64,000 nt of DNA from Actinomadura chibensis NBRC 106107 (GCF_001552135.1 NZ_BCQP01000053.1:1-64000), one strand, 5' to 3'; numbered from the stretch's first letter, positions 40,624 through 49,365 are shown. Made by a program: numbers and translations. Notes: generated from the sequence alone by a model not told the origin.

Positions 40624-42138
40624 ATGAAGCGTTGGCTGTCATTCGTGCTGGCGATCGAGGTTTTGGGAGTCGTCGTGTTCTCCCTTGCCTACGATTCGCT
40701 TGATTTCCGCATCTATTGGCTCGGCGGGCACGTCGTAATGGACGACGCGCGCCTGTACGAGGAGCAGATCGCCGCACACTGGTACACCAACACGCCTTTC
40801 ATGGCCGCGTTGTTCATACCGGCGGGCGCTATTCCGCTCACGGTCGCCAGGCTGCTGTGGCAGCTCGGTTCGCTGGCGGCGTTCGTCTGGGCGTGCGCGT
40901 TGACGTTGAGGCTGTCCGGCAGGAGCGCGTCTCTGAAGGCCGTCGTGGCCGGGGGCCTGCTCCTCGCCCCGGTCTGGCATTCCTTCTTCCAGGGCCAGGT
41001 CAACCTGCTCCTGCTCGCGCTCGTTCTCGCTGACATGCACCGTGTCGCGCAGGGACGCGCTGCCGGAATCGGCATCGGCATAGCGGCCGCGATCAAGCTG
41101 ACGCCCGCCATTTTCGTCGTTTTGCTCCTGGTCACGCGACGTACCAGGGGCGCGTTCACCGCCGCCGGGACATTCGCCATCTGCACTCTTCTCGCGTACG
41201 CCATAGCCCCGGACGCGTCCCGCCTCTACTGGCTGCACACCTTTTACGACACGTCTCGGGTGGGCGTTACTTACATCAGTAACCAGTCGCCAAACGGAGC
41301 ACTCAACCGCATTCTGCTAGGCAACGCCGAAGTGGGGGATTGGTATGTCGCGATTCCATTGACGATCGGCATTGTCGGACTCGCGCTCACTGTCTTCTGG
41401 GTAAGGCGAGGGGACTGGCTGACCGCTACGGCCGTCACGGGTGTGACCGGCTTGCTGGTCTCTCCCATTTCCTGGGCGCATCACTGGGTGTGGATTCTCC
41501 CCGCCCTGGCGGTGCTGATCCGGAACGGTGACCGCGTCATGGCGGCGTTCGGCTACGTCCTGTTCGCCCTGGCCCCCATGTGGTGGACGCCTCACAACGG
41601 CGACCCTCGTGAGTACGGCATCAACCTGCTGACACCGGTCGCCAACTGCTACCTGCTCGCCGGCCTGTTCTTCCTCGCCTACACGGCCGTCCGCCTCCGC
41701 CGAACACCACCTAGCGCCCCCGCCCAAGCCCCAGGCCGCGAGCCAGGCTGCAAGCCAGGCTGCGAGCCCCCCACGACCTCGGCACGAAGCCTGCCCGCAG
41801 GCCCGCTCCAGCGCCTGCGCGCAAGCCCGACCCAACGCTGGCCTGCGAGCCCGACCCAACGCTGGCCTGCGAGCCCGACCCAACGCTGGCCTGCGAGCCC
41901 GCCCCAGCGCTGGCCTGCGAGCCCGCCCCAGCGCCTGACCACGAGTTCGACCGGACGCCTGCCCGCGAGCTCACCCCGGAGCCCGCCCGTGAAGTCGGCC
42001 GGACGCCTGCCCATGAGTTTGGCTTGGAGTTTGACCGCGGGCTTGGCCCCCAACCTGAAACATGGACTCGTCCCCAACCCCGGTCCGGAAACCGGCCGCG
42101 GGCTCGCCCAAGAGCACGGCCGTGAGTCAGGCCGCTGA
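40624..42138 (+). CDS. GT87 (DUF2029) membrane mannosyltransferase-like protein, repeat tail
   Basis: 504 residues. Roughly the first 370 are a multi-spanning GT-C glycosyltransferase: DFRIYWLGGHVV (catalytic-Asp type loop), YTNTPFMAALFIPAGA, GQVNLLLLALVLAD, AIKLTPAIFVV, WAHHWVWILPAL. This matches GT87 polyprenyl-phosphate-mannose-dependent alpha-mannosyltransferases of mycobacterial PIM/LAM synthesis. The C-terminal ~135 residues are Pro/Ser/Arg-rich, with RWPASPTQ-like 8-residue repeats from 24-bp units. ATG 40624. Its codons are less G+C-biased than the surroundings in the N-terminal half. Confidence 0.85.
   Translation: MKRWLSFVLAIEVLGVVVFSLAYDSLDFRIYWLGGHVVMDDARLYEEQIAAHWYTNTPFMAALFIPAGAIPLTVARLLWQLGSLAAFVWACALTLRLSGRSASLKAVVAGGLLLAPVWHSFFQGQVNLLLLALVLADMHRVAQGRAAGIGIGIAAAIKLTPAIFVVLLLVTRRTRGAFTAAGTFAICTLLAYAIAPDASRLYWLHTFYDTSRVGVTYISNQSPNGALNRILLGNAEVGDWYVAIPLTIGIVGLALTVFWVRRGDWLTATAVTGVTGLLVSPISWAHHWVWILPALAVLIRNGDRVMAAFGYVLFALAPMWWTPHNGDPREYGINLLTPVANCYLLAGLFFLAYTAVRLRRTPPSAPAQAPGREPGCKPGCEPPTTSARSLPAGPLQRLRASPTQRWPASPTQRWPASPTQRWPASPPQRWPASPPQRLTTSSTGRLPASSPRSPPVKSAGRLPMSLAWSLTAGLAPNLKHGLVPNPGPETGRGLAQEHGRESGR
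41815..41940. repeat. 24-bp tandem repeat in GT87 tail
   Basis: About five copies of a 24-bp unit (GCCCGACCCAACGCTGGCCT plus GCGA) encoding RWPASPTQ/RWPASPPQ. In frame with the GT87 gene. Confidence 0.85.
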
Positions 42139-42766
42139 CCGTGGGCTCGCTTTGGAGGCCTGGCAGTGGGCCCACTCTGGACGCCGGTCTGGGGCTGGCC
42201 CGGAGCTCGTCCACAGCCTGAGCCGAAGACTAGTCCGGAGCCTGGTGTGGATCCTTGGCCGAAGACAGGGCCGAAGACAGGGCCGAAGACAGGGCCGAAG
42301 ACAGGGCCGAAGACAGGGCTGGAGGGGGCTCGGAACTTGGGCGTGGGCCTGGGTTGGCGGTTCGGCCGTGGGGCTTGGCTGGGGGGCGGTTCGGGTGCCG
42401 AGGTTCGGACGCGAGGCGCGGCCGTGGGCTTGGCTGGGGGCGGTTCGGGTGCCGGGGGTTGGACGCGAGGCGGGGCCGTGGGCCCGGTGGGCACCATCGG
42501 CGGGCTCGGCGGCGCGGCCGTCCAGAGTGGGCTTGATAACGACTACCAGGAGGTTCGGATGGGCTATGCGGTGACCAATTCTGGCTCTGACGTGGGGGTC
42601 GGCCGAGCGTGCCGGGCACGCGGCCCTCCGGTCGGTGGCCGTGCCGGTGGACGGCGATGGCGGCGGTGGAGCCGTCCTTACGCCGGTGACGAGGGTGTCC
42701 GAGACGGCGAGGCGGAAGGGAAGGCTATACACACTGGGAGGGCCTTCAGTGTGTATTGTGGCGCTC
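42139..42766. repeat. non-coding region with 12-bp and ~60-bp tandem repeats
   Basis: No supported gene. It contains five exact copies of GGCCGAAGACAG (42257-42316), and a ~60-bp duplication with GGCTTGGCTGGGGGCGG and GGACGCGAGGC (about 42360-42490). The right end holds the toxin-antitoxin operator at 42727-42756. Long ORFs here are repeat shadows. Confidence 0.75.
42727..42756. promoter_or_regulatory. toxin-antitoxin operator (10-10-10 perfect inverted repeat)
   Basis: ATACACACTG and CAGTGTGTAT separated by GGAGGGCCTT, ending 10 bp before the antitoxin ATG. TATAC at 42726-42730 could belong to the -10 box. Typical autoregulatory site for a ribbon-helix-helix antitoxin. Confidence 0.75.
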
Positions 42767-43006
42767 ATGGCGAGACTCAACATCACGCTGCCGGACGAGC
42801 TTGCCGCCACGTTGCAAGGGCTCGCGGAGGACAAGAAGATCGCCTCCGTGTCCGGCTTCCTCGCGGACGGGGCACGCCTCAAGCTGGCGTACCTGCGGGA
42901 CGAGTCGACGATCGACGACCTGTTCGGCCCGCCGAGTCCCGATGAACAGGCGATGGTCGACCGGCTGGTTGAAGGCGGCACGCCGAACCGCCGGGACGTC
43001 GCGTGA
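42767..43006 (+). CDS. type II antitoxin, ribbon-helix-helix
   Basis: 79 residues. N-terminal ARLNITLPDELAATLQGLAE is a ribbon-helix-helix strand-helix; the C-terminus (DDLFGPPSPDEQAMVDRLVE) is the probable toxin-binding arm. ATG 42767 lies just after the operator dyad. The upstream open frame is not coding. It overlaps the toxin start by 4 bp (GTGA). Confidence 0.82.
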   Translation: MARLNITLPDELAATLQGLAEDKKIASVSGFLADGARLKLAYLRDESTIDDLFGPPSPDEQAMVDRLVEGGTPNRRDVA

Positions 43007-43392
43007 TCACCGGTCACGTCTTCGACGCGACCGCACTCCTCGACCTCGCCACCGGCAAGACCGTCTACGTCCGGGCCCGGCTGCGTGCCTCGATCGCGCA
43101 GCACGCCACGATCGTCATTCCCGCGACCGCGCTGGCCCGCGCCTGGCAGCTCGTCCCCGATCATGGGCGTGCGGTATTGGAGCGCCTCCCCGGCATGCAG
43201 GTCGTGCATGTGGACGACCTGGACGACGTCATCGCACAGCAGACCGGACTCCTCGTCACGACGATCCCGAACCTCGGCATGGACGCGGCACAGGCAGCGT
43301 GGTCCGCGCGCTGGCGGCGCTGGCCCCTGGTCACCGCGGAACCCGGGCAGTACGCGGCCGTCCCCGGTGTCCGTGTCGAGCAAATCCCCTAA
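43003..43392 (+). CDS. PIN-like (VapC-type) toxin
   Basis: 129 residues from a GTG overlapping the antitoxin stop. N-terminal HVFDATALLDLATGK has the PIN strand and first acidic residue (Asp8). The C-terminal half MDAAQAAWSARWRRWPLVTA then EPGQYAAVPGVRVEQIP matches the PIN 'D-x-x-x-A...LVT-x-D-x-x-Y' end, though the usual VT-x-D is VTAEP. PIN toxins cleave RNA. The reduced acidic set makes this a divergent member; activity is inference. Confidence 0.72.
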   Translation: MITGHVFDATALLDLATGKTVYVRARLRASIAQHATIVIPATALARAWQLVPDHGRAVLERLPGMQVVHVDDLDDVIAQQTGLLVTTIPNLGMDAAQAAWSARWRRWPLVTAEPGQYAAVPGVRVEQIP

Positions 43393-44090
43393 CGCGTCCA
43401 GGCAAGTCCCCGACGTAACCGAGCAACCTTCTCAACGCATCAAGCAGACGAGCAGACCTGCAGGCGCACAGGCCAGGGCCCGCAAGGCACTGAACAAGCC
43501 CGTGACGCCACAAAGCTTGGCTTCTGGGGCCGTGGGCTTGCCGCGCGGCGGCGCGGGCCGACTGACCGCGTAGCCAGCGCGGGTGGGCTGGTCGAGCCCC
43601 TCCTGGTTGTCGTGGGGCCTCGGGCACGGCGCGTGGGCTGGTCGAGCTCGTCTTGGCTGTCGTGGTCTCGCGTCACGGGGTGGGGTTGTTGAGCTGGCCT
43701 TGGCTGTCGTGGGGCCTCGGGGCATGGCGTGTGAGGTTGTCGAGCTCGTCCTGGCCGCCGGGCCAGGGAGAGTGGGGTTGTCGAGCTCGTCCTCGCGCCG
43801 CCGGGGGGCGGCGGGTCGGGCTCCGGACTTGGGGAGCCTGCTGGCCGCGTTGGGCGCCTCAGGGTGGACGTATTGGGGTGGTGAGCCCGTCATGGCCGCC
43901 GTGGGGGCTCAGGGTAGGGCGTGTGGCCGTGCTGGATGGGGTTGACGGTCCGGTGTGGGCTGGCGGAGGTCGTTCTGATCGAAGCGAGCGCTGTGTCAGC
44001 GCACGACCTTCTGTCGCGCGGGGCGCGTCGTGTTTCGGGTACCGGGGCCTTTGCGTCACGGGTCTGCGCCGTAGCTAACGCGGAAGGCAC
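43393..44090. repeat. non-coding region with degenerate 41-51-bp repeats
   Basis: No supported gene. G(T)CGAGCT-containing units start near 43591, 43641, 43688, 43739 and 43780 (spacing 50, 47, 51, 41) with GGCTGTCGTGG and GGGCCTCGGG motifs. The flanks (43393-43580, 43850-44090) show nothing recognisable. Confidence 0.65.
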
Positions 44091-44205
44091 CTAGGGCGTG
44101 TTTCGAATTTCAAGTTCTTCTTGGTCGATGAACCATCCACCGGAGACCTCACCGCGTCCGGCTCACAACACGCCGACGTTCAACTCACTTCGAAACAGGC
44201 CCTAG
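44091..44205. mobile_element. 115-bp MITE or IS relic with 17-bp terminal inverted repeats
   Basis: CTAGGGCGTGTTTCGAA (44091-44107) and TTCGAAACAGGCCCTAG (44189-44205) are inverted copies with one mismatch. CTAG at both outer ends could be a 4-bp target duplication. The interior (81 bp) has no transposase. The ends resemble those of IS5-group elements of actinomycetes, as I recall them, so this is probably a non-autonomous derivative. Confidence 0.7.
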
Positions 44206-44308
44206 CCCATGAGCGGTCCGAGCACCCCCGGACGATCCGGCGAGGCGGGGCGGGACCGCGCTGGGAGCGCGTTCGCGTACGGCCCCGCCGCCGGGGGAGG
44301 CTGGACGG

Positions 44309-44968
44309 TCAGACGTCGGTGATCTCTTCTGCGCGTTGGCCCGTCACCAGGTAGACGACGTTCTCGGCGACGTGGACGGCGTGGTCGGCGAAGCGTTCGA
44401 AGTAGCGTCCGGCCAGGGTGATGTCGACGGCGGGCTCGACCCCGTGCTTCCACCTCGGGGACAGCAGGATGTCGAAGAGGCGGCGGTGCAGGCGGTCCAT
44501 CTGGTCGTCGTCGGCGTCGAGTTCGAGGCCCATCTCGACGTCCTGGGACGCGATCACGCTGCCCGTCTTGGCGATCATGCGCTCGGCGATCTGGCCCATC
44601 TCCAGGACGGTCGCCTGCAGCTCGGGCGGGACGGCCGACTCCGGGTGCCGACGCCGGGCGGTCTTCGCGATGTGCACCGCGAGGTCGCCCATGCGCTCCA
44701 GGTCGCCGCTCATCCGCAGCGCGGTGATCAGCGTGCGGAGGTCGCCCGCGACGGGCTGCTGGCGGGCCATGAGGTCGAAGACCGTCGCCTCGATGTCCGC
44801 GTCGATCTTGTTGACGTGCTCGTCGCCGCTGATGACCTCCTCGGACAGCCGGAGGTCGGCGTCCAGGAGGGCGGTCACGGCGCGGGACATCGCGGAGCGG
44901 ACGAGCCGGGTCATCTCGACCAGGCGGTCGCTGAGGGAGTCGAGTTCCTCGTGGTAGGCGTCGCGCAA
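44309..44968 (-). CDS. phoU: phosphate signalling protein PhoU
   Basis: 219 residues, two PhoU helical repeats: AYHEELDSLSDRLVEMTRLV...LRMSGDLERMGDLAVHIAKTA and AGRYFERFADHAVHVAENVVYLVTG, the E/D-x-x-x-D metal motifs. It signals phosphate status between the Pst transporter and the SenX3-type kinase. TTG 44968 is the start (AAGGA 8 nt before; no ATG gives the right length). Divergent from senX3-regX3 with a PHO box between them. Confidence 0.94.
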   Translation of the reverse strand: MRDAYHEELDSLSDRLVEMTRLVRSAMSRAVTALLDADLRLSEEVISGDEHVNKIDADIEATVFDLMARQQPVAGDLRTLITALRMSGDLERMGDLAVHIAKTARRRHPESAVPPELQATVLEMGQIAERMIAKTGSVIASQDVEMGLELDADDDQMDRLHRRLFDILLSPRWKHGVEPAVDITLAGRYFERFADHAVHVAENVVYLVTGQRAEEITDV

Positions 44969-45131
44969 GTCAGCAGTCCTTCTGTGTGCGGCCGGGGGCC
45001 TGCGGGGCGTACGGGGCGGACGGGGCATGGTACGTGGCAAATCGGGGCGAACCGGACGAGTTTCCGGTGGTCGGGGCGTACTCGCCCACGTCACAGCCTG
45101 CCGTGCCGCCATGAACCGGACCGGATATGGA

Positions 45132-45149
45132 GGTGAACTTTCGGCGAAC
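45132..45149. promoter_or_regulatory. PHO box (RegX3/PhoP direct repeats)
   Basis: GGTGAAC-tttc-GGCGAAC, two direct repeats 11 bp apart. The complement GTTCGCC/GTTCACC is the canonical PhoP/RegX3 box. It lies 63 bp before the senX3 start and 164 bp from phoU, so RegX3 likely autoregulates the cluster. Confidence 0.75.
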
Positions 45150-45211
45150 GGGATCGCTGTGACCAGGGCCTCCGGGTGGGATGGGTCCGGACGCCGCTTA
45201 CGATCCGTGGT

Positions 45212-46471
45212 GTGGAGGTCGAGATTGTCGCAAGCCTCACCGGGCTTGCCGGGCTCGCGATCGGGCTCGCCAGCGGATTGGCGGTGAGAGTGAGCGAACG
45301 AGCCCAGCAGGCGCCGGTGCCCGCGACGCCGTCCGGCGGGCTGCCGCCGGGCGTGGCGTCCGTCCTCAGCGTGCTGCGGTCGTCGGCCGTCGTCGTGGAC
45401 GGCGAGGACCGCGTGCTCCGCGCCAGCTCGGCCGCCCGCGCGTTCGGCCTGGTCAGCGGCGATCGCCTGGTGGTGGACGAGGTGCTCGCGATGGCCCGGC
45501 TCGTCCGCCGGGACGGCGAGATCCGCGAGACCGAGATCCAGGTCGCGCCGAGCGGGGCGCGCAGCCGCGCGGACGGCCGCTGGTTCGCCGTCCGGGTCGC
45601 GCCGCTCGGCTCGCACGGCCTCGTCCTCGTCCTCGCCGAGGACCTGACCGACATGCACCGCACCGAGGCGATCCGCCGCGACTTCGTCGCGAACGTCAGC
45701 CACGAATTGAAGACCCCGGTCGGCGCGCTGTCCCTGCTGGCCGAGACGGTCGAGGGCGCGGCCGACGACCCCGAGGCCGTCCGCCGGTTCGCAGGACGGA
45801 TGCAGTACGAGTCCGTCCGGCTGACCAACCTCGTCCAGGACCTGATGACGCTGTCGCGCGTGCAGGGTGACGAGCCCCTGCCCGCGCTGCGTCCCGTCAC
45901 GCTGGACGACGTGATGGCCGAGGCGATGGAACGCTGCCAGACCAAGGCGTCCGCGAAGGACATCGAGCTCACCGTCGGCGGCGAGGACGGCCTGCGCGTC
46001 CGCGGCGACCAGGAACTGCTGGTCACCGCGCTGCGCAACCTGGTCGACAACGCCGTCGCCTACAGCCCCGAGCACACCCGCGTCGTCGTCGCGACCAAGC
46101 GGCGCGACGACGGCCACGTGGAGGTCAACGTGACCGACCAGGGGATCGGCATCCCGGACGCCGAGGTGGAGCGGATCTTCGAGCGCTTCTACCGCGTCGA
46201 CCCGGCCCGCTCCCGCCAGACCGGCGGTACCGGCCTCGGCCTCGCCATCGTCAAGCACGTCACCAGCAAGCACGGCGGCGACGTGACCGTGTGGAGCAAG
46301 GAGGGGCACGGGTCGACGTTCACGATCCGGCTGCCGCTGCTCGACGCCCCGCATCGTCCCGCCGGCATCACTGCGGCGAACAAGGACGCGGCCAAGAACA
46401 ACGCGGACGCACAAGTTGACGCGGACGCGGGTAAGAACATCCAGAACACCGCCCGGGAGGGAACACCGTGA
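45212..46471 (+). CDS. senX3: phosphate sensor histidine kinase
   Basis: 419 residues. One N-terminal membrane helix (IVASLTGLAGLAIGLASGLAV), a PAS-like domain (VVDGEDRVLRASSAARAFGLV...FAVRVAPLG), HisKA with the phospho-His in FVANVSHELKTPVGALSLLAE, and HATPase boxes NLVDNAVAYS, DQGIGIPDAEVERIFERFYRVD, GGTGLGLAIVKHV. TACGAT ending 8 bp before GTG 45212 suggests a leaderless mRNA; GTG 45176 is the alternative. An Asn/Asp/Ala/Lys-rich tail follows. It overlaps regX3 by 4 bp. Confidence 0.94.
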   Translation: MEVEIVASLTGLAGLAIGLASGLAVRVSERAQQAPVPATPSGGLPPGVASVLSVLRSSAVVVDGEDRVLRASSAARAFGLVSGDRLVVDEVLAMARLVRRDGEIRETEIQVAPSGARSRADGRWFAVRVAPLGSHGLVLVLAEDLTDMHRTEAIRRDFVANVSHELKTPVGALSLLAETVEGAADDPEAVRRFAGRMQYESVRLTNLVQDLMTLSRVQGDEPLPALRPVTLDDVMAEAMERCQTKASAKDIELTVGGEDGLRVRGDQELLVTALRNLVDNAVAYSPEHTRVVVATKRRDDGHVEVNVTDQGIGIPDAEVERIFERFYRVDPARSRQTGGTGLGLAIVKHVTSKHGGDVTVWSKEGHGSTFTIRLPLLDAPHRPAGITAANKDAAKNNADAQVDADAGKNIQNTAREGTP

Positions 46472-47148
46472 CCCGCGTGCTCGTCGTGGAAGACGAAGAG
46501 TCGTTCAGCGACGCACTTTCGTACAACCTGCGTAAAGAGGGCTTCGAGGTGGCCGTCGCCGCCACCGGTCCCGACGCGCTGGACATCTTCGAGCGCAACG
46601 GTGCCGACCTCGTGCTGCTCGACCTGATGCTCCCCGGCCTGCCCGGCACCGAGGTGTGCCGGGAGCTGCGCGCCAAGTCCAGCGTTCCCGTCATCATGCT
46701 GACCGCCAAGGACAGCGAGGTCGACAAGGTCGTCGGCCTTGAGCTCGGCGCGGACGACTACGTCACCAAGCCGTTCTCCACCCGCGAGCTGATCGCCCGG
46801 ATGCGGGCCGTTCTGCGACGCCAGGGCGAGGTCGAGGAACTGGCCCCCGCCACGCTTGAGGCTGGACCGGTCCGGATGGACGTCGAGCGGCACGTCGTCA
46901 GCGTCGGCGGCGACCCCGTCCAGCTTCCGCTCAAGGAGTTCGAGCTGCTGGAGGTGCTGCTCCGCAACGCGGGCCGCGTCCTGACCCGCATGCAGCTGAT
47001 CGACCGCGTCTGGGGCGCCGACTACGTCGGCGACACGAAGACGCTGGACGTGCACATCAAGCGGCTCCGCGCCAAGATCGAGGAAGTGCCGTCGACGCCG
47101 CGGTACATCGTCACCGTCCGCGGTCTGGGTTACAAGTTCGAGCCCTGA
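46468..47148 (+). CDS. regX3: OmpR-family response regulator
   Basis: 226 residues. REC with acidic VEDEES, Asp in LVLLDLMLPG, Lys in YVTKPFSTREL; C-terminal winged helix VQLPLKEFELLEVLLRNAGRVLTRMQLIDRVWG...DVHIKRLRAKIE. It regulates phosphate-starvation genes through PHO boxes such as the one at 45132. ATG... the frame begins with GTG 46468 (gtg acc cgc) overlapping senX3. Confidence 0.95.
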   Translation: MTRVLVVEDEESFSDALSYNLRKEGFEVAVAATGPDALDIFERNGADLVLLDLMLPGLPGTEVCRELRAKSSVPVIMLTAKDSEVDKVVGLELGADDYVTKPFSTRELIARMRAVLRRQGEVEELAPATLEAGPVRMDVERHVVSVGGDPVQLPLKEFELLEVLLRNAGRVLTRMQLIDRVWGADYVGDTKTLDVHIKRLRAKIEEVPSTPRYIVTVRGLGYKFEP

Positions 47149-47159
47149 CGGATAGGAAG

Positions 47160-47190
47160 AACGGCCCGTCCAGCGGCTGGACGGGCCGTT
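47160..47190 (+). terminator. intrinsic terminator of senX3-regX3
   Basis: 15-bp perfect stem AACGGCCCGTCCAGC / GCTGGACGGGCCGTT around a single central G, followed by CTGTCAT, 12 bp after the regX3 stop. Confidence 0.85.
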
Positions 47191-47254
47191 CTGTCATAGG
47201 CGGGCCGTAGTGTCGTGGACGGCTGCCGCAAGCGAGCCGTCGTGCCAGCGTCCC

Positions 47255-47395
47255 GGGGCGCGGGCGGGTCAGTGCCCCTGGGGCCCGGTGAGTCAGCGAC
47301 GCCGAGGCCCGGTGGGTCAGCGACGCCGGGGCTCGGCGGGTCAGCGACCCCGGGCCCGGTGGGTCAGCGACCCCTGGGCCAAGCGGGTCAGTGAC
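47255..47395. repeat. 24-bp tandem repeat starting at a stop codon
   Basis: GGGTCAG occurs with T at 47269, 47293, 47317, 47341, 47364 and 47388 (spacing 24, 24, 24, 23, 24). The TCA of the last unit is the stop codon (minus strand TGA) of the lipoprotein gene; the other five copies lie downstream of it. Confidence 0.85.
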
Positions 47396-48356
47396 CGGCG
47401 CCGGGGGATTCCGACGTCGTCGGGGACGTGGACGCGCCCGGCTGGCCCGGCTCGGTGCTCGCGGTCGGCGTCGGGCTGCCGCCGCCCGGCGTCTGCGGGG
47501 TCCCGGGCGTCGCCGAGCCGGGGCTCTGGACGGCCGGGGTGGGCAGCGGGTAGGTGGCGAACTCGTCCTGCTGCGGGATGATCGGCACCTGGAAGTCGAT
47601 GCCGCCCGCCTTCTCGAACTGCATCCGCACGAGGATGGTCGACCCGGCGAGCAGCTCCTGCCGCAGGCTCGGCAGCACGACCAGCGGCTGGTCGCCGCCC
47701 GGCGCGGGCGGGACGGTCTGCTGCGGCGCGGACGTGTTGCCCGACGTCGGGCTGGCCGTCGGCTCGGACGTGGAGCCCGGACCCGTCGGTTCGGGCGTCG
47801 CGCCAGGCGTTCCGGGCGTACTGGACGCGGTGGGCGTCGTGGGCGCGCCGGACGTCGTGGGCGTGCCGGTCGGCTCGCCCGGCTCGGTGCCGCCCGGCTG
47901 CCCGTTCCGCTTCTTCCGGGACGGCGGCGTCGGGCTGGGGGTCGCCGTGGGCTTGCCGAGCAGCTTGACGAACGAGCCCGTCCCGTCCGCGGCGGCGCCC
48001 GGCAGCGTGATGCCGCCGCCGTCGATCCGCGCGGGGGCGCCGAACTGCGGGGAACTGACCGAGACGAGGCGGTCCGGGCGTCCCTTGACCTGGTTGATCA
48101 TCGCGCCGTAGAGCGGCAGCGACAGCCCGGGGGCGATCGGCTGGCCGGGCCGCGGGCCGAGCACGAACATGTTGCGCAGGGCGATCTGCGGCGCCGCGGG
48201 CTTGTCCTTCGGGACGGAGACGTTCACGCCGTCCGTGAGCTGCGTCGGGGACGCGGACTGGGGTTCCTCGCCGGCGCCGCAACCGGTGATCACCGGCGCG
48301 ATGGCGACGGCCCCCGCGACGGCCAGCGTGACCATTCGACGGCTGTTACGGATCAC
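47388..48356 (-). CDS. lipoprotein with DUF461/PCuAC-like domain and Ser/Thr/Pro/Gly linkers
   Basis: 322 residues. Signal peptide with lipobox ITGC (VAIAPVITGCGAG). The folded part resembles copper chaperone-like DUF461 proteins of actinomycetes: PQIALRNMFVLGPRPGQPIAPG, LPLYGAMINQVKGRPDRLVSVS, then, after a ~120-residue TPSPTP/GTP-rich linker, ILVRMQFEKAGGIDFQVPIIP. A second low-complexity tail ends the protein. GTG 48356 with GAGGAG upstream. Metal binding is not evident: no Met/His cluster is seen. Function unknown. Confidence 0.85.
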   Translation of the reverse strand: MIRNSRRMVTLAVAGAVAIAPVITGCGAGEEPQSASPTQLTDGVNVSVPKDKPAAPQIALRNMFVLGPRPGQPIAPGLSLPLYGAMINQVKGRPDRLVSVSSPQFGAPARIDGGGITLPGAAADGTGSFVKLLGKPTATPSPTPPSRKKRNGQPGGTEPGEPTGTPTTSGAPTTPTASSTPGTPGATPEPTGPGSTSEPTASPTSGNTSAPQQTVPPAPGGDQPLVVLPSLRQELLAGSTILVRMQFEKAGGIDFQVPIIPQQDEFATYPLPTPAVQSPGSATPGTPQTPGGGSPTPTASTEPGQPGASTSPTTSESPGAGH

Positions 48357-48531
48357 GGCGTCGGTCTCCTCGCGAATGTTCTGCCAAAGCGTGGCATCGA
48401 GAATGGCACGAAAGTTGAGAGAGCGGCGTCAGAGACGCCAGAGGAAGCGTAGCGAGACCCAGCCGGAAGCACCGCTTCGGGGTACCCGACACGCCATTTT
48501 TCCATGCCCCACTGCCGTCGGCGTGCGGCCG

Positions 48532-49365
48532 TCAGCCCGACTTCAGCGACTGGACCTTCTCGTTGAGCTCCGGGCCGGGCCGCGGGGCTTGGACGACCTC
48601 GTTGACCACCCCGTCCGGCTGGACGAACACCGCGGTGATCCCCGGCCCGGGCGTCCCCGACCCGGGTGTCCCCGGCCCAGGCGTCCCGGGCACGGACTTC
48701 CCCGGCAGGGGCGTTCGCGGCGCGCCGCGCGGCGGGGCGTAGGCGGACGCGAGCACGCCCGAGCGGTCGTCGAGGATCTGCGGCGTCCCGTTGTGGGCGG
48801 TGCCCGCGCACGCCTTCAGCTCCTTCAGCGACATGCCCTTCTTCCCGTTGACGGGACGCGGATCGGCGACCAGCCAGAAGTTCAGGATGCTCTCCTGCGT
48901 CCGGGCGGCGAGCTCGGCCACGACGCTCTCGCACTCGTACGCGGGCGGGACGATGCCGATCACACCGGGCCGCAGGTCGCGCAGGGGCATCACGGTGTGC
49001 TCGCCGGCCACGAGGTCGACGGAGCCCGCGGGCAGCAGGCCGCCGACCCGGCCGGGGCTCGCGGACGGGCGCGGCGCGAGCTGGGCGCCGGTCGGACGGG
49101 GCGCGGGACGGGGCCCGAACGCGGTCATCAGGACGCCGCTGAGCAGCGCCACGAGCAGCGCACCCGCGATGATCGGGACGGCGACGCCGAACCGCGTCAG
49201 CGGGCCGCCGAACCGGCGGATCCGCGCCCGGCGGCGGCGCCGGCGCTCCTCGCGGTGGTAGGCGACCACGTCGCGGTCGAGCTCGCGGGCGTCATCGGGC
49301 ACCACGACGTCAACGCGGGGCAGCCCGTAGTCGTCGGGCTCCGGGTCGTCGCCGTCCGGCCTCAC
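48532..49365 (-). CDS. membrane-anchored protein of unknown function
   Basis: 277 residues. An acidic then strongly basic cytosolic N-terminus (REERRRRRRARIRRFGG), one membrane helix (VAVPIIAGALLVALLSGVLM), and an extracytoplasmic domain with two Cys (PPAYECESVVAEL, ELKACAGTA) followed by a PGTPGSGTPGPG repeat. GTG 49365 is set by GGAGGT 6 nt upstream. It lies between the lipoprotein and carD, as in related actinomycetes. No named domain recognised. Confidence 0.75.
   Translation of the reverse strand: MRPDGDDPEPDDYGLPRVDVVVPDDARELDRDVVAYHREERRRRRRARIRRFGGPLTRFGVAVPIIAGALLVALLSGVLMTAFGPRPAPRPTGAQLAPRPSASPGRVGGLLPAGSVDLVAGEHTVMPLRDLRPGVIGIVPPAYECESVVAELAARTQESILNFWLVADPRPVNGKKGMSLKELKACAGTAHNGTPQILDDRSGVLASAYAPPRGAPRTPLPGKSVPGTPGPGTPGSGTPGPGITAVFVQPDGVVNEVVQAPRPGPELNEKVQSLKSG

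Noticed and set aside
43432..43893. 154-codon Pro/Ala/Arg-rich minus-strand frame
   Set aside because: Made of degenerate DNA repeats, no RBS, no domain; a by-product of G+C-rich repeats.
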